Shown piece by piece: positions 9,266 through 15,983 of a stretch of 64,000 bases of DNA (the stretch's first letter is position 1; each line of letters begins with the position of its first letter). The position numbers were made by a program, and so were the translations under genes. The stretch is taken from NCBI RefSeq assembly GCF_039534165.1, contig NZ_BAAAUX010000019.1:310001-374000 (forward strand), read 5' to 3'. The stretch comes from Saccharopolyspora_D taberi (GTDB lineage: Bacteria; Actinomycetota; Actinomycetes; Mycobacteriales; Pseudonocardiaceae). The notes beneath the pieces are model-generated. The model ran no database searches. It was given only the letters and a program-made list of their open reading frames with translations, and had not been told where the DNA came from.

Positions 9266-9296
9266 TTGACTTTTGCCCTCAATAGGCGTGTACTAA
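9266..9296 (+). promoter_or_regulatory. candidate promoter of the small gene at 9304
   Basis: TTGACT (9266-9271) and TACTAA (9291-9296) are separated by 19 bases. An alternative -10, TGTACT at 9289-9294, gives 17 bases. Transcription would start around 9303, at or next to the GTG of the small ORF, so the message would be leaderless. Leaderless starts are common in actinobacteria. Confidence 0.45.
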
Positions 9297-9303
9297 GAGT
9301 GCG

Positions 9304-9477
9304 GTGAATCGATCGAGAGGGTCGGTAAACCGAAGGGGCGATGGCACGACAGCCCCGAAGGAACGCATGGTCCAACTCAAGGACGTTCGTAGTCCTGAGC
9401 CCTGCCGGAAGTTCTGGAGCAGGCGGAGTTCAGAAGTGCGAAAGACGCTCGTCAAACTCGAGCTGGCGTTCCGGTAA
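9304..9477 (+). CDS. small basic protein, possibly leaderless (57 aa)
   Basis: An open frame of 57 residues from GTG 9304 to TAA 9475-9477, followed immediately by a strong intrinsic terminator that overlaps the stop codon. The product is very basic, with many Arg and Lys, one Cys and one Trp, and ends in VRKTLVKLELAFR. There is no Shine-Dalgarno sequence, but a promoter-like pair places transcription at the GTG. Third-position GC is lower than in neighbouring genes, so the unit could equally be a small RNA of about 200 bases with no protein product. An internal ATG at 9367, preceded by GAAGGAACGC, would give a 36-residue product. I do not recognise a family. Confidence 0.4.
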   Translation: MNRSRGSVNRRGDGTTAPKERMVQLKDVRSPEPCRKFWSRRSSEVRKTLVKLELAFR

Positions 9478-9510
9478 GGGCCTCCGCGGCTGCGGAGGCC
9501 CTTATTTCGT
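9476..9510 (+). terminator. intrinsic terminator, 12-bp perfect stem
   Basis: AAGGGCCTCCGC at 9476-9487 pairs perfectly with GCGGAGGCCCTT at 9492-9503 around a GGCT loop, then ATTTCGT follows. The hairpin begins at the second base of the small ORF's stop codon, which ties the two together as one transcription unit. Confidence 0.75.
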
Positions 9511-9587
9511 AACCAGCAGCGGACCACTCGGTGTCCGCTACGGTCGCCTCGATAGCCCGCGCGAAGCAGCTCCGTCGGCTGGCTTGT

Positions 9588-10058
9588 TCAGCTCACCGCG
9601 ACGGCGACCACGAGTCCCAGGGCGAAGTGCCCGGCCCCGACGATCAGGCTGACCGGGGAGAACCGCTCGGCCTTCAGCACAAGACCGATGTCGATGCCAA
9701 TAATCCGCTCAAGCAGCCTGACCGCGAGGACCTGCACGGCGATTCCTACCAGGCCGAAGATCATCGACGTGAGCAGTCCTTCGAGCAGGCGGCCGGAAGT
9801 GGAGTAGATCGCCACCACGACGATCAGCGCCATGCTCACCAAACCCAGCGCGGTCACCACGACCGCGTTGGGCGCTCCTTCCCGCACCAAGCGGCTCAAC
9901 CGACCCGGTGTGGTCACGTCTATGGCGTAGAAACCGATGATCATCAGCGCCAGGCCGACGAGCGCGTAGAGCAGGATCGCACCAACACCGCGACTGATGG
10001 CTTCGAAGAAGCCGGGCGCGAGCGTCAAGTCGTCCTGCTCGGCGAGCGTCGTGATCAT
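9588..10058 (-). CDS. DUF350 family membrane protein
   Basis: A 156-residue protein with four hydrophobic segments at about residues 22-45, 66-84, 91-112 and 131-155. It matches the DUF350 layout of paired helices, with GVGAILLYALVGLALMIIGFYAIDV in the first pair. Members are small inner-membrane proteins, often found near potassium or envelope stress genes, with no proven biochemical role. The start at 10058 is preceded on the coding strand by AGGAGG a short distance upstream. The gene is monocistronic. A long perfect hairpin lies about 155 bases upstream, between it and the DUF5994 gene. Confidence 0.75.
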   Translation of the reverse strand: MITTLAEQDDLTLAPGFFEAISRGVGAILLYALVGLALMIIGFYAIDVTTPGRLSRLVREGAPNAVVVTALGLVSMALIVVVAIYSTSGRLLEGLLTSMIFGLVGIAVQVLAVRLLERIIGIDIGLVLKAERFSPVSLIVGAGHFALGLVVAVAVS

Positions 10059-10211
10059 GTGGCTGCCCCCATTCCGCGGAGAACCTCCTGTGTCCTGCGA
10101 ATCCTGGTGGGGCCGGCCGAAGCGTCGCCATGCTCACCACTGCCCGCGGACCGCCTCCAGCGTGAGCTACGACGCTCTCCCTCGCCGCACGAACGTGCGT
10201 GGCCTGCGCCG

Positions 10212-10251
10212 GAGCACCGTCAACCGCCAACCGAGGCGGTTGACGGTGCTC
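10212..10251. terminator. 17-bp perfect hairpin in the 10.06-10.42 kb gap
   Basis: The 364-base gap between the DUF350 and DUF5994 genes (both on the minus strand) contains a perfect inverted repeat. Bases 10212-10228 (beginning GAGCACCGTC) pair with 10235-10251 around a 6-base AACCGA loop. There is no T-run on either side. It may act as a terminator for DUF5994, as a block to readthrough, or as a recombination or protein-binding site. I see no gene in the rest of the gap. Confidence 0.6.
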
Positions 10252-10422
10252 TCGGTTCCCGTGGCGGTCATAGGCCCACCTCGTTCACCCGATCAGAGGC
10301 GTACCAGCGGATCCAGGCGGCCCACGCCCGCGACGACCGAAGTCGCCCATCGACGCGGCTACCCACTCACATAACTGCCGTTGCGGTACCAGACCGAGGA
10401 TCTGTTCCTCCGCCGAGCGGGT

Positions 10423-10911
10423 CTATCGGCCGGTGAGCAGGTGGCCGCCGTCGGTTTCCCAACGGGCTTCCGGTGATTCCTCGGTTGGCGTCGGGTCATC
10501 AGCCAGCAGGTCGTGGGGCGAGGCGGCGCTGTCTTGTTCGGACGCCTTGGCCAGGACCGCGTTCCCGCGAAGTTCGGTCGTTTCCACGGGGATGAGCAAC
10601 AGGACCATGCGGTGGCCGCTCGGGTCCGTCAGGCTGACCGTGCGCTGATCGAGCGCGTGGAACCCTTCGAGGCGTACCTGCCGTCCGTTGACGCGGAGTT
10701 TTCTGGTGGCCGGTTCCCACCCGGTCGGGTTGTAGGCGAGCCGGGTCATCGGCCCCGAGGTGGCGGTGAGTGCGGTGAGCAGCGACGTGAACTCGGTTGC
10801 TGGGTTCATCGAGCGCGGCCACCAGGCGCCGTCGACGAATCCTCGCGTGCTCGTTGTCGGCTTGAGCGTGAAGCGCGGAGCGGTGCTCGGGCGCGGCTGG
10901 TCGGGTCCCAT
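10423..10911 (-). CDS. DUF5994 family protein
   Basis: A 162-residue protein with the conserved layout of the actinobacterial DUF5994 family: PRFTLKP near the start, GFVDGAWWPRS at about residues 24-34, an LAYNPTGWEPATRKLRVNG strand pair, and VRLEGFHALDQRTVSL. The start is set at ATG 10911 (MGPDQPRPS), which puts the conserved region at the usual distance. The longer open frame upstream is proline/serine-rich and unlike the family. Function is unknown. Proteins of this family are small, soluble and widespread in mycobacteria and Pseudonocardiales. Confidence 0.72.
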   Translation of the reverse strand: MGPDQPRPSTAPRFTLKPTTSTRGFVDGAWWPRSMNPATEFTSLLTALTATSGPMTRLAYNPTGWEPATRKLRVNGRQVRLEGFHALDQRTVSLTDPSGHRMVLLLIPVETTELRGNAVLAKASEQDSAASPHDLLADDPTPTEESPEARWETDGGHLLTGR

Positions 10912-11156
10912 GGTGGAACTCCTTCCCGGTCGATCAACGACCGGTACTGACCCCCGGGACTGTGGAGCTGGACTGCTCACGTTGCCGAGAACCTCGTTGA
11001 TCTCAGACTACGCCGAATGTCCTTGATCAGGGCGATTGCGAGGGTTCGCGAGCGGCCGGGGTACCCGCTCCCGCTCCGCGTCTGCCGACGGGGGTGCGCC
11101 ACACCGCCGCCGAGCGGACGATGGGGGTAGCAGTGTTGCCCGGGGAGGTGGCCGTG

Positions 11157-11522
11157 ATGGTCAAGCAATGGACTCGATGGCAGGACTGGCTGGTCGTGGC
11201 AGTGGGAGTGCTCGCGGTGCTCTCACCCCTGTGGGCCGCGGCCTCGGCCGCAGCGACCGCATCCCTGATCGTCCTGGGCGTGCTGCTGACCGCGTCGGCG
11301 ATCTGGTCGCTGGTCAAACCGGGATCGCTGACCAGTGAGTGGGTGCACATGGCGTTGGGGGCGCTCTTGGTGATCTCACCCTGGATCGTGGGCTACAGCG
11401 CAGAGCCGGCGTCTGCGGGCAGCGCGTGGGTCCTCGGAGCACTGGCTGTGATCCTCGGGGCCGCCGCCCTTCCGTCCGCCACCACCGCCCACCACGGCCG
11501 AGGCATGGCCGGCCAGCACTGA
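11157..11522 (+). CDS. SPW-repeat membrane protein
   Basis: A 121-residue membrane protein with two copies of a two-helix unit, each containing a Ser-Pro-Trp-like turn: VLSPLWAAA at about residue 22 and VISPWIVGY at about residue 78. These are the hallmark of the SPW repeat family. It starts at ATG 11157, preceded by GGGGAGG 8 bases upstream. Four transmembrane helices are expected. Proteins of this type are common in actinobacteria and have no established function. Its stop is followed directly by the transposase remnant. Confidence 0.78.
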   Translation: MVKQWTRWQDWLVVAVGVLAVLSPLWAAASAAATASLIVLGVLLTASAIWSLVKPGSLTSEWVHMALGALLVISPWIVGYSAEPASAGSAWVLGALAVILGAAALPSATTAHHGRGMAGQH

Positions 11523-11526
11523 GCGA

Positions 11527-11683
11527 AGATCGGCGAGCGCGAGGTCCTGGCAGCAATGCTGGAGGTCGGGGCAAAGCTGATCGCCGGGCGCGAAGGAATT
11601 CTGCTCATCTCCGACAAACGGTTCACCTCAAAGGTATTCGAGAGGATCTCGCTCAGCTCGGCATCGAAAGTTCGGTCAGCTGA
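11527..11683 (+). pseudogene. IS982-type transposase remnant, frameshifted
   Basis: Reading from 11527, the frame gives KIGEREVLAAMLEVGAKL and then GILLISDKRFTSK, which resembles the catalytic-core segment of IS982-family transposases that includes ISDKGF. About 35 codons later the match continues in the next frame as EDLAQLGIES and then hits a stop. So this is a short 3'-internal scrap with at least one frameshift and no ends of the element visible. It marks the junction between the SPW gene and the molybdoenzyme operon. Confidence 0.6.
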
Positions 11684-11706
11684 TCGAATCGGTCAACGAC
11701 ACTGAC

Positions 11707-12232
11707 ATGAATCTGACTGGTGAGTCTCACGCACCGTTGATAGAGCAGGTCATTAAAGGTCAACGGAACCGCTCAGCGGTTCGCCGTCGACCCGCGCACG
11801 ACGCTACTGGACGCGCTGCGGGACCGGCTCTCCTTGACCGGCACCAAGAAGGGCTGCGACCGCGGCGAGTGCGGCGCCTGCACCGTGCTGATCGACGGCC
11901 GTAGGGTGCTGTCCTGCCTGACGCTCGCCGTCGGCGCGCAGGGGGCCGAGGTCACCACCATCGAAGGGCTCGCCCCGGACGGAGAACTGCACCCTTTGCA
12001 GCACGCGTTCTGGGAGACCGACGCGTTCCAGTGCGGCTTCTGCACGGCCGGGCAGGTGATGTCTGCCGTGGGCTGCATCAACGAGGGCCACGCCTCGACC
12101 GACACGGAGATCAAGGAGTGGATGAGCGGCAACATCTGCCGCTGCGCGGCCTACCCGCAGATCGTGTCGGCCGTCTCTGCGGCGGCCGCTGCCATGCGGC
12201 CCGGCGCCGACGACGAGAGGACGGATCGTTGA
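11707..12232 (+). CDS. 2Fe-2S subunit of aldehyde oxidoreductase, 5' frameshift
   Basis: The small iron-sulfur subunit of a xanthine dehydrogenase-family enzyme (PaoA/YagT type), carrying electrons from the molybdenum site toward FAD. The plant-type cluster motif CDRGECGAC plus a further Cys is near the N-terminal third, and the second cluster domain has CGFCTAGQ and CRCAAY. The frame that carries these starts after a stop at 11741 and has no usable ATG or GTG before TTG 11834, which would cut off the first strands of the ferredoxin fold. The upstream frame from ATG 11707 ends in QVIKG, and dropping one G of AAAGG at 11758-11759 would join it as IKVNGTAQRFAVD, the expected N-terminus. I therefore read one gene with a 1-base insertion, either a real mutation or a sequencing error. 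Confidence 0.7.
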
Positions 12233-13215
12233 GGCCGTTCACCTACGCCCGGGCGGCCACGGTCGATGAGGCACTCGGCGCGCTCCGCGATCCCGGCACC
12301 CGGCTCATCGCCTGCGGCACCGAACTGGTCAACTGGCTCAAGGAGGGCATCGAGACCCCGGCCCGCCTGGTCGACATCACAGGCCTCCCCCTCGCCGGAA
12401 TCGACGTCTCGGACGACGGCGGACTTCGGCTCGGGGCGCTGGCGCGGATGAGCGACGTGGCCGCCCACCCGACGGTGCGCGACCGCTTCCCGGTACTCGC
12501 CGAGTCCCTGCACAGGGCCGCGTCCGCGCAGCTGCGCAACATGGCCACCATCGGCGGCAACCTGATGCAGCGCACCCGCTGTCCCTACTTCCGGGCCGAC
12601 GTTGAACTGCCCTGCAACAAGCGGCTGCCCGGCTCGGGATGCGCCGCGCTCGACGGTGGTGACACCAGCTCCCACGCGATCTTCGGGTGGAGCAACGACT
12701 GCGCCGCAACCTTCCCCTCCGACCTCGCGGTGGCGCTCGCCGCACTGGACGCCACCGTCACGGCCGTCGGCGAGCGGGGCGTACGCCGCATCCCGGCCAC
12801 CGGCTTCCACCGGCTGCCCGGCACCGAGCCCGCCCGCCACAACGAGCTGGCCCCGGACGAGCTGATCGTCGCGGTGGACGTGCCCGCTGCGCCCGGCGCC
12901 TCGCACTACCTCAAGGTCCGCGAGCGGGCGTCGTACGAGTTCGCAGTGGTGTCGGCCGCAGTGACGCTGCATGCGGAGGACGGCGTGATCGGCGACGCGC
13001 GGATCGCGCTGGGCGGCGTCGCGCACCGCCCCTGGCGGCTGCCTGCCGCCGAGCAGGCCCTGGCCGGGATCGCTCTCGACGACCCGGCCGGGCTACGGGC
13101 CGCGGTGGCGCGCTCGTTCACCGACGCGCGCCCGCTGCCGGGCAACAAGTTCAAGGTAGAGCTGGCGCAGCGCGCCGCCGTCCGGGCTCTGCGGACCGCG
13201 GGAGGAGTGCAATGA
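12229..13215 (+). CDS. FAD-binding subunit of aldehyde oxidoreductase (PaoB-like)
   Basis: A 328-residue subunit with the FAD-binding fold of molybdopterin dehydrogenases: RLIACGTELVNWLKEG at the pyrophosphate-binding loop (about residues 24-39), and LRNMATIGGNLMQRTRCPYF at about 102-121. The cysteines in TRCPYF, ELPCNKR and GSGCAA fit the extra 4Fe-4S cluster described for the periplasmic aldehyde oxidase PaoB. That makes this closer to Pao than to xanthine dehydrogenase. The start is TTG 12229 in a TTGA overlap with the previous stop, and the 3' end overlaps the large subunit by 4 bases (ATGA). The tight coupling supports a heterotrimer. Confidence 0.88.
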   Translation: MRPFTYARAATVDEALGALRDPGTRLIACGTELVNWLKEGIETPARLVDITGLPLAGIDVSDDGGLRLGALARMSDVAAHPTVRDRFPVLAESLHRAASAQLRNMATIGGNLMQRTRCPYFRADVELPCNKRLPGSGCAALDGGDTSSHAIFGWSNDCAATFPSDLAVALAALDATVTAVGERGVRRIPATGFHRLPGTEPARHNELAPDELIVAVDVPAAPGASHYLKVRERASYEFAVVSAAVTLHAEDGVIGDARIALGGVAHRPWRLPAAEQALAGIALDDPAGLRAAVARSFTDARPLPGNKFKVELAQRAAVRALRTAGGVQ

Positions 13216-15317
13216 CCACCACAACGCAGCCGACGGGCCCGCTGCGCCCCGAGGGCCCGGCCAAGTTGACCGGGCATGCGCAGTACGCCGCGGACGTCCC
13301 CGCACCGGGCGCGCTCGCCGCGGCGCTGGTCGGCGCGTCCGTCCCAACAGGTCGGGTGGCGGCCCTGCACACGGCCGCGGCCGAGAAAGCGCCCGGGGTG
13401 GCGGCCGTGCTTACCGCCGCCGACCTGCCGCGGCTGCGGCCGCAGTCCTCGCCCCCGCTGGGGCACGCTGCGCTGCCCATGCAGGACGACGCGGTGCGGT
13501 ACGAGGGTGACCCGATCGCGATCGTGCTGGCCGCTACATGGGAGCAGGCCGTCCATGCCGCGAACCTGGTCACCGCCGAGTACGCCGACGTCACCGAGCC
13601 GCTGATGTTCGGTCAGGCCGAGCCGGTGCCACCCGACAGCGGACACGTCCTCTGGCCCACCGACCACCGCACGGGCGACGTGGAGGCGGGCCTGGCCGCC
13701 GCCGAGACGGTGGTGTCGGCCAGGTACACCACCTCCGACCGGCACCACAACCCGATCGAGCCGTCGTCGACGCTGGCCGAGTGGGACGGCGACCGGCTCA
13801 CGGTGCATTCCTCCGTGCAGACGCTGACGCTGACCCAGCAAACGCTCGCGGGGCTCTTCGGCCTGGATCCGGAACAGGTGCGGGTGGTCTGCCCCTACGT
13901 CGGAGGCGGCTTCGGGTGCAAGGGATACGTTTGGCCGAACACCACCCTGGCCGCAGCCGCCGCCAAGGCGGTGGGCCGTCCGGTCCGGCTCACCTCGACC
14001 CGGGCGCAGATGTTCACCCTGAACGGTCATCAGCCGGCTACCCGCCAGGAGATCACGCTGGGCGCGACCGCGAACGGGCGGCTCACCGCCGTGCGGCACC
14101 ACGCCGTCAACGCCACCGCCCGCGGCGAGGGCCACTTCTGCGAGGGCGCGCCGGTCGCCGCCGGCTGGCTCTACGCCTCCCCGGCCATCCAGACCCGGAT
14201 CCGGGTGCAGCAGGTCGACCGGCCGAACCCGACCGCGATGCGCTCGCCCGCCGAGGGCTTGGGCCTGTTCGCGCTGGAGTCAGCGATGGACGAGCTGGCC
14301 TGCGCGTCGGGCATCGACCCGGTCGAGCTGCGGCTGTGCAACGAGCCCGAGGTGGACCCGACGACGGGCAAGCCGTTTTCGAGCCGGACGCTGGCCGACT
14401 GCCTGCGCGAGGGCGCGCGCCGCTTCGGCTGGGAGCGCCGGACGCCCGAGCCGGGCTCGATGCGGGACGGCAACGACCTCGTCGGCTGGGGCGTGGCCGC
14501 CGTGACCCGAGAGACCAACCGCGCCGCCTCCACCGTCCGGATGCGGGCGCACGCCGACGGCCGGTTCGTGGTGGAAACCGGGATCCAGGAGATCGGCACC
14601 GGCACCCCGGCCGTGATCCAGGCGGTCGCGGGCGAGGTGCTGGGAATCGCACCCGCGCGAGTGGGGATCGAACACGGCGACACCGCACAACCCCCCGGCA
14701 GCCCCGCGATCGGCTCGATGTCGGCGATGAGTCTCGGCTCGGCGGTGCACATCGCCGCGACCGAGCTGGGCGACAAGCTCACCGCGGCAGGCGGCGCCGC
14801 GGGCCTTCGCACCGCCGGGATCGACTACCTGGAGGTCGAGGGACGCTGGGACCCCGACGAGGACGCCGCCCGCTGGAAGGACCACTCCGTCAACGCCTAC
14901 GGAGCCGTCTTCGCCGAGGTGCGGGTGGACCCCGATCTCGGCCTGGTGCGGATGGGCCGCTGCACGGCCGTCTACGGCGCCGGGCGCGTCCTCAGCCCGC
15001 TGACCGCCCGGAGCCAGGCGATCGGCGGCATCGTCTGGGGCTGGGGGCAGGCGGTGCTGGAGAAATCGGTGCTGGAGCCGGGCCGCGGACGCTTCCTGTC
15101 GAAGAACCTGGCGGGCTACATCGTCCCGGTGAACGCCGACATCGGCGACATCGACATCACGTTCCTCGACGACGACCGGCATGCCAGCCCGATCGGCGCC
15201 AAGGGCATCGGCGAGCTGAGCGCGATCGGTGTAGGCGCGGCGATCACCAACGCCGTTCACCACGCCACCGGCCGCCGGATCCGCGACCTGCCAATTCGGA
15301 TCCACGACCTGCTGTAG
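13212..15317 (+). CDS. molybdenum-binding large subunit of aldehyde oxidoreductase (PaoC-like)
   Basis: The catalytic subunit, 701 residues. It begins with the GPAKLTGHAQYAADV segment seen at the start of these subunits, has VCPYVGGGFGCKGYVWPN and PVRLTSTRAQMF in the substrate/cofactor region, and ends with the active-site segment GAKGIGELSAIGVGAAI, whose Glu is the expected general base. The likely reaction is oxidation of aldehydes to acids with water as oxygen donor. The lack of a Tat signal in any subunit suggests a cytoplasmic enzyme. No XdhC/PaoD-type maturation gene is seen nearby. Function in the cell depends on the frameshifted small subunit being translated. Confidence 0.9.
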   Translation: MTTTTQPTGPLRPEGPAKLTGHAQYAADVPAPGALAAALVGASVPTGRVAALHTAAAEKAPGVAAVLTAADLPRLRPQSSPPLGHAALPMQDDAVRYEGDPIAIVLAATWEQAVHAANLVTAEYADVTEPLMFGQAEPVPPDSGHVLWPTDHRTGDVEAGLAAAETVVSARYTTSDRHHNPIEPSSTLAEWDGDRLTVHSSVQTLTLTQQTLAGLFGLDPEQVRVVCPYVGGGFGCKGYVWPNTTLAAAAAKAVGRPVRLTSTRAQMFTLNGHQPATRQEITLGATANGRLTAVRHHAVNATARGEGHFCEGAPVAAGWLYASPAIQTRIRVQQVDRPNPTAMRSPAEGLGLFALESAMDELACASGIDPVELRLCNEPEVDPTTGKPFSSRTLADCLREGARRFGWERRTPEPGSMRDGNDLVGWGVAAVTRETNRAASTVRMRAHADGRFVVETGIQEIGTGTPAVIQAVAGEVLGIAPARVGIEHGDTAQPPGSPAIGSMSAMSLGSAVHIAATELGDKLTAAGGAAGLRTAGIDYLEVEGRWDPDEDAARWKDHSVNAYGAVFAEVRVDPDLGLVRMGRCTAVYGAGRVLSPLTARSQAIGGIVWGWGQAVLEKSVLEPGRGRFLSKNLAGYIVPVNADIGDIDITFLDDDRHASPIGAKGIGELSAIGVGAAITNAVHHATGRRIRDLPIRIHDLL

Positions 15318-15592
15318 CAGGAGCGGCAGCGGTGAGGAAGTCGGCGCGGATGGCTCTACGGCGGCGGGCCAGTCGATCACCATGCGCCTCGACGTCGCGC
15401 GGCGGTGTGCCCTGTCGACGGGCGCACAGACCAAAAGCCTGGCACTGACCGCAGCCGACGCACCGAGCCTGAAATCGTGGATCTTGCGGTAGCGCGGCAA
15501 TCTTCCTCCGAACATGATCGAAGCGAGACCAGGCCGGGGGTGCTGTTTGGTATATATGGTCCGGCGAATTCTGGACGAGCTGGGGGTGGGCG

Positions 15593-15979
15593 ATGATCGA
15601 GGCCAGGATCAACATCGAGGAGCCGACCGTTTCGCCGCAGCGGTTGCATCAGATGCACGACCAGCTGATGCGGGATCTCCGCTCGGTCCGGGGGATCGAG
15701 GTGCGGCGCTCGAGGGAGGACGCCCCGCCGGACAGCAAGTCCGGGGTCGGGGCGCAGCTCGCCGAGCTGATCGTCACCGGCACTCTCTCCGGCGGGACGG
15801 GCGCCGCGGTCACGCAGGTCATCACCGCGCTGATCAACCGCTCCGCGAGCCGCTCGGTGACGATCAAGAAGGCCGACGGCCAGGAGCTGACCGTCACCGG
15901 CGCTTCCCCCGAGGTCCAGCGTCGGCTGACGGAGATGTTCGCCGAGGACAAGGAAGAAGACCGCCGCGCAGAGCGATGA
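15593..15979 (+). CDS. EACC1 effector-associated constant component
   Basis: A 128-residue protein with the layout of effector-associated constant component 1. It has an N-terminal strand and helix with a variable polar part, a central small-residue-rich helix (LSGGTGAAVTQVITALIN, about residues 72-89), then a strand pair in SVTIKKADGQELTVTG and a C-terminal amphipathic helix. EACC1 proteins are known as the invariant small partner in actinobacterial conflict systems whose other gene encodes an effector such as a caspase or trypsin-like protease. The start is ATG 15593 behind a GGGGGTGGG stretch. An AT-rich TATATAT at about 15550-15558 upstream may be its promoter -10. It lies 4 bases before the caspase fusion gene, so the two are surely co-translated. 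Confidence 0.82.
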   Translation: MIEARINIEEPTVSPQRLHQMHDQLMRDLRSVRGIEVRRSREDAPPDSKSGVGAQLAELIVTGTLSGGTGAAVTQVITALINRSASRSVTIKKADGQELTVTGASPEVQRRLTEMFAEDKEEDRRAER

Positions 15980-15983
15980 GCTG

